Shown here: positions 52,001 to 61,000 of the stretch, piece after piece
Position numbering within the stretch: the stretch's first letter is position 1
Layout of the letters: each line of letters begins with the position of its first letter
Assembly: GCA_903813345.2 (NCBI GenBank)
Contig: CAIIXF020000010.1
Location: 29,818,828 to 29,882,827 of the forward strand
Reading direction: 5' to 3'
Length of the DNA: 64,000 nt
Source: Owenia fusiformis
Lineage: Eukaryota > Annelida > Polychaeta > Sabellida > Oweniidae
Made by a program: the position numbers and the translations under genes
The notes under the pieces: model-generated
What the model saw: the letters and a program-made list of their open reading frames with translations, nothing else
Database searches by the model: none
Told to the model about the DNA's origin: nothing

Positions 52001-55000
52001 AAAGGATATAACACATATCCCATGTAAGGGTAAGTTATGGGTTTTATTTTTCAACATTTTCTACAGCTTGGTCTGTTAACATGCATGTTAACGGTTGGAG
52101 TAACTTGTTAAAAACAATAAATGATTGAAAATATATTTAAAAGATCACATTCTATTTAAATTAATTATTTCTATCAAGACTTCAAAGTTTCCGTATTGCA
52201 TCTAGACAATCCAGATACTGTATGTTATATATTTTATGTTTTTTTTTGGGTTGGTCTGCAATAATTTTTGATATAAGCACTGATACGCCCAATTTACTAA
52301 GGGTGTCGAGTGCACATGCTTTGTACATTCCATTGTTATATTATCATGAAATAAATCAATCTAAATAACATTTTATGTATGTATGTATATTTTTCATAAC
52401 CTTTACAACATCTGGTTTATGCAATATAATCCCTTTAAATGTTTCCAAATCTAGAATTGAACAAATCATTAGATAACGCAGAAGATTGCATATATTTGCA
52501 AGAACATAAGTCAAATTCCTTTTTAATCTAAGACAGAATGCTTGTCCAATGGAAAAGAAAAGGGAAACATATAAGAATGAAGGGGAAAAGATTAGAATTA
52601 TGGATTGTTTCAAATTTTTTCCCAGGTAGCATATAACAAAAATTAATACCAAACAGGTTGAAATGATAATTGCAACTTATCACATTGCCATGTTATATAA
52701 ATCAAAACAGACCTTGTTTGCATTTATTTTTTGAATCAAGTCAAATTATATAATTCATTAGAAACAAAACAATAGATATACAAAAAAATGACTTGCAGAA
52801 CTGTTATAACACCATCTGCACTTATAATTGGTTCTTTAATTATATTAAGTACATATCTTTCATTTCCTAGTTTTTTATCTTCAAATATTGGATATAAAGT
52901 CACAAGTCTTCAACATACTTTGTGGAGTGAACCAACAAATTTCAACCAGCCAGAGAGAAACGACACATTGATAAAGACAAGAAACACACCGAATAATGTT
53001 AGTGAACCACTAATTAAAAGGGACATATTAAAAAATTCCAGAAACACACCAATTAGGACAAGAGACACACCAAAGAATCCAACTGACACACCAATTAATA
53101 TACAATATGTATTAAACAACTCCACTGACACACCAAGTAGGGCAAGAGACACACCAAAGAATTCTAGTGACACATCAATTTATATACGAGACATATTAAA
53201 CAATTACAGTGACACACTAAGTAAGGTAATAGACATACCAAAGAATTCTAGTGACACATCAATCTATATAAGAGACATATTAAACAATTCCAATGACACA
53301 CTTAGTAAGGCAAGAGACACACCAAAGAATTCTAGTGACACATCAATTTATATAAGACACATATTAAACAATTCCAGTGACATGCCAAGTAAGGCAAGAG
53401 ACACATCAATGAATCCAAGTGATGCACCAAATAATATAAAAGACATATCAAAGAATTCCAGTGACACCCAAATTATGACAAGATCAAATCATGCCAGTGA
53501 TTTCTCGTTGAATACAAGACATGACATACCAAAAGTTAATATTTTAACTAATAAGTACTTTAAAAGCTTAGAAAAAGAGTGCAAAACTGGTCCACTGTGC
53601 TCGCTTAATAAACCTATATTCCCAAAATATGTGAAACGCGATAATGCATGTACGAATCCTGAAGAATGTGTTACTGTCATTACTAAGACTGGCAATAGAC
53701 TAAATGAGGTAATGAACATGACGAAATCTGTCAGATATTATTACCCAAACATAAAGATCATCATCATTAATGACGAACCAATAGCTTTGGAGGAGTCAAA
53801 TGAAAAAAAATATTACAAGCAAATGGATGAAGAATTCAAAATATTTCTCCAAAACACAAACAATGTGATATATAAAAAGATGCAAGGAGATATAGGTTTG
53901 AGTCTTGGAAGGAATGTTGGTGTAAATATGTCAACGACAAAGTATGTTTTTGTACTTGACGATGACATTCGGTTTACCAAAACAACAAATCTAACAAAAC
54001 TAGTTGACGTGCTTGAACGCACGGATCTATCGATAAGCTGTGGTTTCCTTGAAGGGAACCATTATGCCATTTTAGGATTTGAAGCCCTTCCTGATGGGAC
54101 ATACAACCTTGTTAAAAACAAAGGAGCATACGAAATGCTGGATCGCTATCCAAATTGCTATGGCACTGACATGTGTGCAAATGTGTTTCTCGCAAACAGG
54201 GCACAATTATTAAATATAGGAGCGTGGGACCCAGCATTTAAGACGAAAGAGCACACTGATTTTTTTCTGAATGTCAAAACCAATGGCAACAAGGTGAGCA
54301 TTTGCTTTGATGTGAAGCTCTTGCATGACAGAAAGGAAAATACTTTGCTCCGTGATTATCGTATGGATACTTTTGATGAACACATTGAAAGATTTGCCTC
54401 AAAGTGGAATATATCAAAAGTCAAAGGAATCAATGTGACGGACCTTCTCAAAAAATTCAAAGACAGAAAATCAAGGAAGCAACTGAAGTAAATAAAGCTA
54501 AAAATTGTAGTACAATTTATGAATGTCAACTAAATGTATTTAAAGTATCTTATTGCTGTGAAGATCAAATGAAAGGGAAAGACAAGTCATTAACATGCAA
54601 AATCATCACCTGCCATTTATTACAGACACTGAACACTGGCTGCCAAACAACAACCGCTGAACACAGTCCATAAAAAAGTGGAAAGCCATAACAATATGTC
54701 ACCATTTGTGCTTGTAACATAAAAAAGCTAATTAAAAACACAACAAGTAGAAAAGAAGGAACCGCTTTGAATGATTCACATCCAAAAACACAATGATGAT
54801 CACCTACATCATACTTTATTTATCAAGAAAAAAAGAAATTGAGATTGCATTTTAAATAAAAAATCCCATTCAATTTTCAACTTGAAACATGACTATCATT
54901 CCATTTCATGCATTTAATCTTCACTCACTCCACTCACTTCACTCACTCACTCCACTCACTTCACTCACTCACCTCACTACACCTCGCACCCATTTGCAGA

Positions 55001-58000
55001 GAGAGCTGCTTGCCACATTTCCAGATTTTTTCTCGATGTTATCAGGGTCAAATGAAGACTTCTTCAGGTATGGTTCTACAAGGTTCAAGGTCGCCTCTGG
55101 AAGCTGGTTGTCGTCAAATGACATCAACTCATCAATAAATCTAGAATTTAACAAATAATATTTTCTTTTACTGGACATATTTTCATTTGTATAATTATCA
55201 CACACATAAGGGTTTAATGAAATTAAACTGATGAATATTCAAGTTTAATGGAACTTTCTAGTACCACATCTGCCATATTATCTGACCTGTATTAGCCACC
55301 TGTTGGTGAAACTGGTAACTACCTATAGGCATATGGGTTATTACACACAAGTAAAGCTCTCTAATAACTAGAACAACAATTAATTTACCGGTCTATATTG
55401 GGATATTTATGACCTTTAAATATCAATATAGACCAGTAAATGTAAACAAGACAATATTCCCAACTTGGTCCTTTAATTTAAAATGTTAACATAATTTACG
55501 GTTGATCATTGTGAAATAATTATCTAATAGATTTGACCTTTAATATTTTTCAATTTAAAAATAATTGTACAAACCTTTCGATGTTTGCCATCTGTCTTTT
55601 AGCTCCTTTCTGCCAAGTCAAATCTGCTTGCGGGGATTTCACTGAAAATAAAACCAACAAAAATAAATATTGTATTTTGAAGAGCAAAATGGCCACCATG
55701 TAATTTACCCAGCATGCCCATTGGCAGATATAGGCACTGTTCTGCTCTTGCATCTGTTATAATTTCAAATTGAATAAATAAGAAGTTTCCTGTAATTATG
55801 ATGACAGGATTTATGTGGCACCCACCCACATGCCCGTCTGCAAAGCAGTACAAGATAAGGACGATAAAGCACTTTTTAAAGTGCCATAAAAAGTATTATC
55901 GTATGATCTGTAAAATGAAGCCTTCTGATTTGTCAGTTCTTCGTCTCGTTCCAATACGGAATTTCTCAAGCAGAATATATCATGTATTGCATTTCAAATC
56001 ATTCAATAACTTATAATATTCATCCTGGATTTAATGGATACAAGGGGTTGGAAGCAAGGGGTTGGTAGCAATTAAGGAGAGTTGAACAAGGAATGGAGGC
56101 TTAATAGGTTGGAAATAGGGAAGGGGGACTTACAGTACAATACAGTGGAATATGATCTGGTAATACAATACAATACATTACAATGCAATACAATACATGT
56201 CATGAAAGAGGCCTCAAGGTCATAAATATCTTGTCATAAATGTTCACTAAATCTATGTATATAAAAAATATATATTTATCCGAGATAGTGACCAACTGTC
56301 AATAGTTCATAAATGAAGATTTTGTTCATTTTCAAGTGAAATCAAACTGAATGCAAATCAACATTTAACTGAGGAGCCGATGGATCATCTCTTACTACTG
56401 GTGATTAAAATAATATTAATTCATTGTACTTACCTATCATGATTATAGCAGCCATGAGGTCTTCAATGTCTATCAGAGGTTTCTGCATTGCTCTCATCTC
56501 ATGTAAGCTGTCGATGTTCATGTTGGACACAACTTTCTTGGTGTCGGCTACAATCGCTATAGCTTTATAGACAGCCCTCTCATGGGATACTTGATATTCT
56601 GGCAAAAGCTAAAAGAAAACATTATTTAGTTTATATTTAAATGCCTTTTGACACAACTTTATTGATGTTGGCCACAGTGGCTTAAATTCTATACACACCC
56701 CTGTCTTGTCTTTTTGGACCAAAAACTAAAAAAGTGTTTGTCTTATGTATTAAATTAAAGAGAATGTATTAAAATGACAATACATGTTTTACCTTGATAG
56801 CATTTTAAATAAAATCTATTAAAAATATCAGATAATGTACGATGCCATATATCAACTATAAATATAATAAATATAATATAAGGGTATTGTCTTTTGAATA
56901 ATAAAACTTATTTTGGAAAAAAATGTTCAAAACTGTTGGAACAACCCTCGTAATGTACAAGTGTGATGTATTTACCTTCTTGAGTCTCTGTATTTTCTCC
57001 ATTTGGGCTTTCACTATCTTGATCTGTTGTTCAGTGATAGCTGTGTCTTGACCAATCTGCGCAAGAATTTTAATGGTACCCTAGAACAAAAGAAAGCATG
57101 CTATACACAAAATGAGCTAATTTTATATTATCAAAGAAAGGGCTCATAATTAAGCCTGAAATTTAACTGCCACAATTCACCATTTTGGCATTCAGTCCAA
57201 TACTGTTCTTTTAAGGCAACTAAATTTTCCAAGTTCATGACCAAAAGTGAAAAGTGATTGTCACTGACAGTCGGGCAGCTGTGAGTTTCAAACCCTGGAC
57301 AATACCCCAAAAATGTAATCAAAATTCAAAGCAACTCATTATATCTAGCTTTTATGTACATGTTTTTTTTAATATAGTATACATGGAAAGAAAAATTTAA
57401 ATCTAAACTACCATAATAAAAAAACGCGTGATTGTAAGAATGTACATTTTCAGTGGTAAAGAATCAACTTACAGCTTTTCTCTCTTCAAATACAATCTTT
57501 TCATGTTCAAGCTGTCTCTTTAGCTTCAATGCCTGTTTATTCTCTTTGTCAATCTGCCTCATCGCAAAAGACACCATACCATGGTTGTCATGGATCTCCT
57601 TGTAACGTGCATTCGCCATGTAGATAAACCTATAAACATTTGGATTTTTAAAATTTCTTTATCAAGTATTAAGTATTACATTAAGAGTGCTGCTTACTCT
57701 TTGTAGTTTTTTATAAAGATTTCCACGTACTATTTTTCCATTTTTCTGCTAGCATTTAAAAGCCCTCTTAATCATTTAATTTTCAATAATCATTTGATTT
57801 TCAATAATCATTTAATTTTCAATAATCATTTAAAGTTTTTTTTTAATTATTTGAAAAAAATTAAATGTAAAATTTTACAAACATAAAATATATTCTGCTA
57901 CAAATTACACTTTTCTTAGTTCTAAAACAACATCTCAATTCAAGTCATCGCAAAACCATCTTACAGGTCTCTATTAGACACTGTTCTTACTTTTCAACAA

Positions 58001-61000
58001 ATTTCTCATATGATGTGTTTGTGATGTGATTGTATTCCCCGGAGGTCAGCTCCTGGCCATCTTGTTGTCGCAGAACCAGATGCATGGATGCTAACATATG
58101 CGCCAAGTTCTCTCTCTGGATTGGAATCATCCAATTAACACCTGTAATCATGTAACAATTTGGACATAAATATCCATTTTCACTCACAACAGCAGAAAAA
58201 ATTAGAAAACAATATCTAAAATGATGATTTTTCAACCATTGTTTGAATTACACTGTATTAAATGTTGCAAACATTATGACAATGTTAACCCTTCTGTTTG
58301 GACAAACCAATGCTTGTAATACAACTAAACTGAATTGAACATAAGCTCCAGGTCCTTGACTTTTTTACTTACCCTCCAGATGGAAAGCTGCATGTTCAAC
58401 GAGCTTTGCCCTCGGCCAATGTGGAAACCAGATGAAATTGATGTTTTTAGTGAATGCTGGGTATTCCCGACATCTCTTTTGAAACTTCTTCCCACCACTC
58501 GAGGCAATGAAACAAATACGGAAGTTTGTCTGTACCGTTCTGAAATAAAATATTTGAAAATATATATATTAAGTGTACAACTTTACTGTAAAATCCTTAA
58601 ACACTTGGCACTCTGAACTGTATAACTTTATTCACCCCTGTACATGGTGTATCTTGCATTTTTCTATAACATATGTTTTGGATGAGTTTATTCATCAGTA
58701 GACACCACCAGGGAACTGCCAGCTATGAGAGTATCCTTCATGGCAGATTGGAAGGAGTTAAATGGGTGTTTATACTCATTAAAAGGGTTACCCTCATTAA
58801 CTAGACATTATATGCCAACTCCATTATATAAGAATTATGAAATAAGTAAAAGTTAATTGAATTGAACTATTTTACCTCAAAAAGAAGTCCCAGGCAACGT
58901 CCCTTGTGTACGTCAATCCTGCTTGAGTTACATCAGTCCTTATTGAGTTAATAATTGTTGTACGCTCTTCAAAGTTGAACAATGGCGTGATGTCACTTGA
59001 GACAATGAACTCCGTTACAAACACAAGGAAATCTTCGTCAACCAGTTCCTCTTCTTCAATCAAGAAGAGGGTCTTCTCAGACTGAAAAAATGTTATCCTT
59101 TATTTAATACTTCTATTTGAATATTTGATTTGTACATTTCCAAATTTTTTTCTTCAAAAACATTAATTCAGGCAACTAAACTGAGTGAATGGGTTTTGCT
59201 ACTATAGTAATGTGTACATTTCTTTTACCTCTACCCATACCATCATTCATATTATCAGTGAAAAAAAGTTTAAATATTTTAACAATACACTTCACCTTAA
59301 ATCTTTTGATAAAATGAAGCGTCTTGTCAAACTTCCTACCTTAACACCTGCTCGAGTGTATGCATTCACAATATCTGATTTAAAAGTGTCTATTTTGTAC
59401 TCCACGGTGCTTGTCATGGGACTAGGACTGATTTTGAAGGTCTGGAATCCGCAAAGATTGGCGGCGAGTTTAGCCATTGTGATGCACCTGCCAGGACAAC
59501 CTTCAGCCACAAGACACGTGTGAGCTACCTCATGCGGTGATGACATCACACGAGCTAGACGGCAAACTTGTTGTATTACACTCTGAAATAAAAAGGGTAT
59601 TAAAATATTTATTGACTTAATGCTATAAAGGGAGAGAACATACATCAATCACTTTTGGATAACTAAAAAAGAAAACTTATATTAAATATATTTCCTTTAC
59701 AAGATAGGTATCTTAAAAATAAGTTTATTTGGGCTTGTCAATACGAAGATTAGATTTTCTCCTATAGCACTCACTATAAATCAAACAATTCTTTACTCAC
59801 CCTATAAAGGGCTAACTTTATTCGAGGATGGGTCTTATTATACTCATCCAGGCCATCTTGTAGGAGTGCTTTCACATATTCCACATCAGTGTGAGGCATA
59901 TAAACATCTGTATCAGTCTCAGCCTCACTCACATCCTTGAACCCTTTATTGCCAACATTGTTGCCAGCGGTTACAAAGCCACCATCTTGTTCTACCAGGT
60001 TACTGAAAAGTGGCTGCTCTGATTGGATGAGCAGCTGGATCTGAAGTTAAAATATTCAAGATATCAATTGAGTACGTTTGTGTAAAAAATTAACTTTTAG
60101 ATTGTTCACAAAAAATATAAACATGGACTTTTCAAGATTAAAAGCTTGTTTTTGTGACAATGATACATTAAAGTTTGTGATTAAAAATGCTATTTTGAAT
60201 ATGTACTGTTGATATCTTCTGGTCTTCTATAAACTGAATGTGACCCTTTAACAAACAAACAAACAAACAAACAAACCTGATCCTCATCAGAAAACATCTT
60301 GCGAATGGAGCGCACAAATGCTGCCTCGTATCTCTCAAGGTCAACTTCACTGACCATGCGGTTGCCATAGATCCATTGACATTCGTGACGCCAGAGTTTA
60401 AGGACGTTGTCCCTTTTACATCCTGGTCTTAAACTCAAGCATATATTCCTGTGGTAAACAAGAAATAGCATTTAAAGCCTAGTTTGTTGGTCAACAGATT
60501 GTCATTTTTGTAATGCAAAATTGGTGGGAGTAAAAAGGAATTAATGCAAAAATATAAAACACTCACAGAATTGGAAATGCCACAGAATCAGATTCAATAG
60601 TTCCTTTAGTAGATTTTATTGTTGAGTATCACTTATAGGCAAACTAGGAAAAATAATCAAGCCATACTAGACATCAGTATTTGAACGAATATTTTAATTC
60701 CTCAATTACTGGCGTCATACTACATACTAGAGCTAAAGGAAATGTGAAAAAGTGGACAGAAAAAATCAGTTGAACATTTTAATAGCCAGCGCATAAAAAA
60801 CTGAAAAAATCAATAAAACAAAAATCAAAGATCCTCTCTTACCTGAATATCCTTCCAAGGTCATTCATTGTGAATATATAGTGACATCTTTGGGCAGTAG
60901 GGAGGAACATCGAGCACATTTTGTCTTGAAGCTCTATGTTCACTTTCACCATGAGCGACAGCAGTAGCTTTAAGGCTTCCTCTTCCTCTCGAATAACATT

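Larger units (their letters stand above)
49851..57629 (-). other. Dynein-like gene: stalk coiled coils and microtubule-binding domain
   Basis: Exons 57629-57473 and 57080-56976 give coiled coil 1. Exons 56608-56434, 55641-55575 and 55140-54973 give the tip: MNIDSLHEMRAMQKP, DLTWQKGAKRQM, MSFDDNQLPEATLNLVEPYL and SSLCKWVRGVV all align to microtubule-binding-domain landmarks. Exons 51839-51725 and 49976-49851 give coiled coil 2. Despite motor divergence, the tip fold looks retained. The 3.1 kb intron between the tip and coiled coil 2 carries the nested glycosyltransferase gene. Confidence 0.8.
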
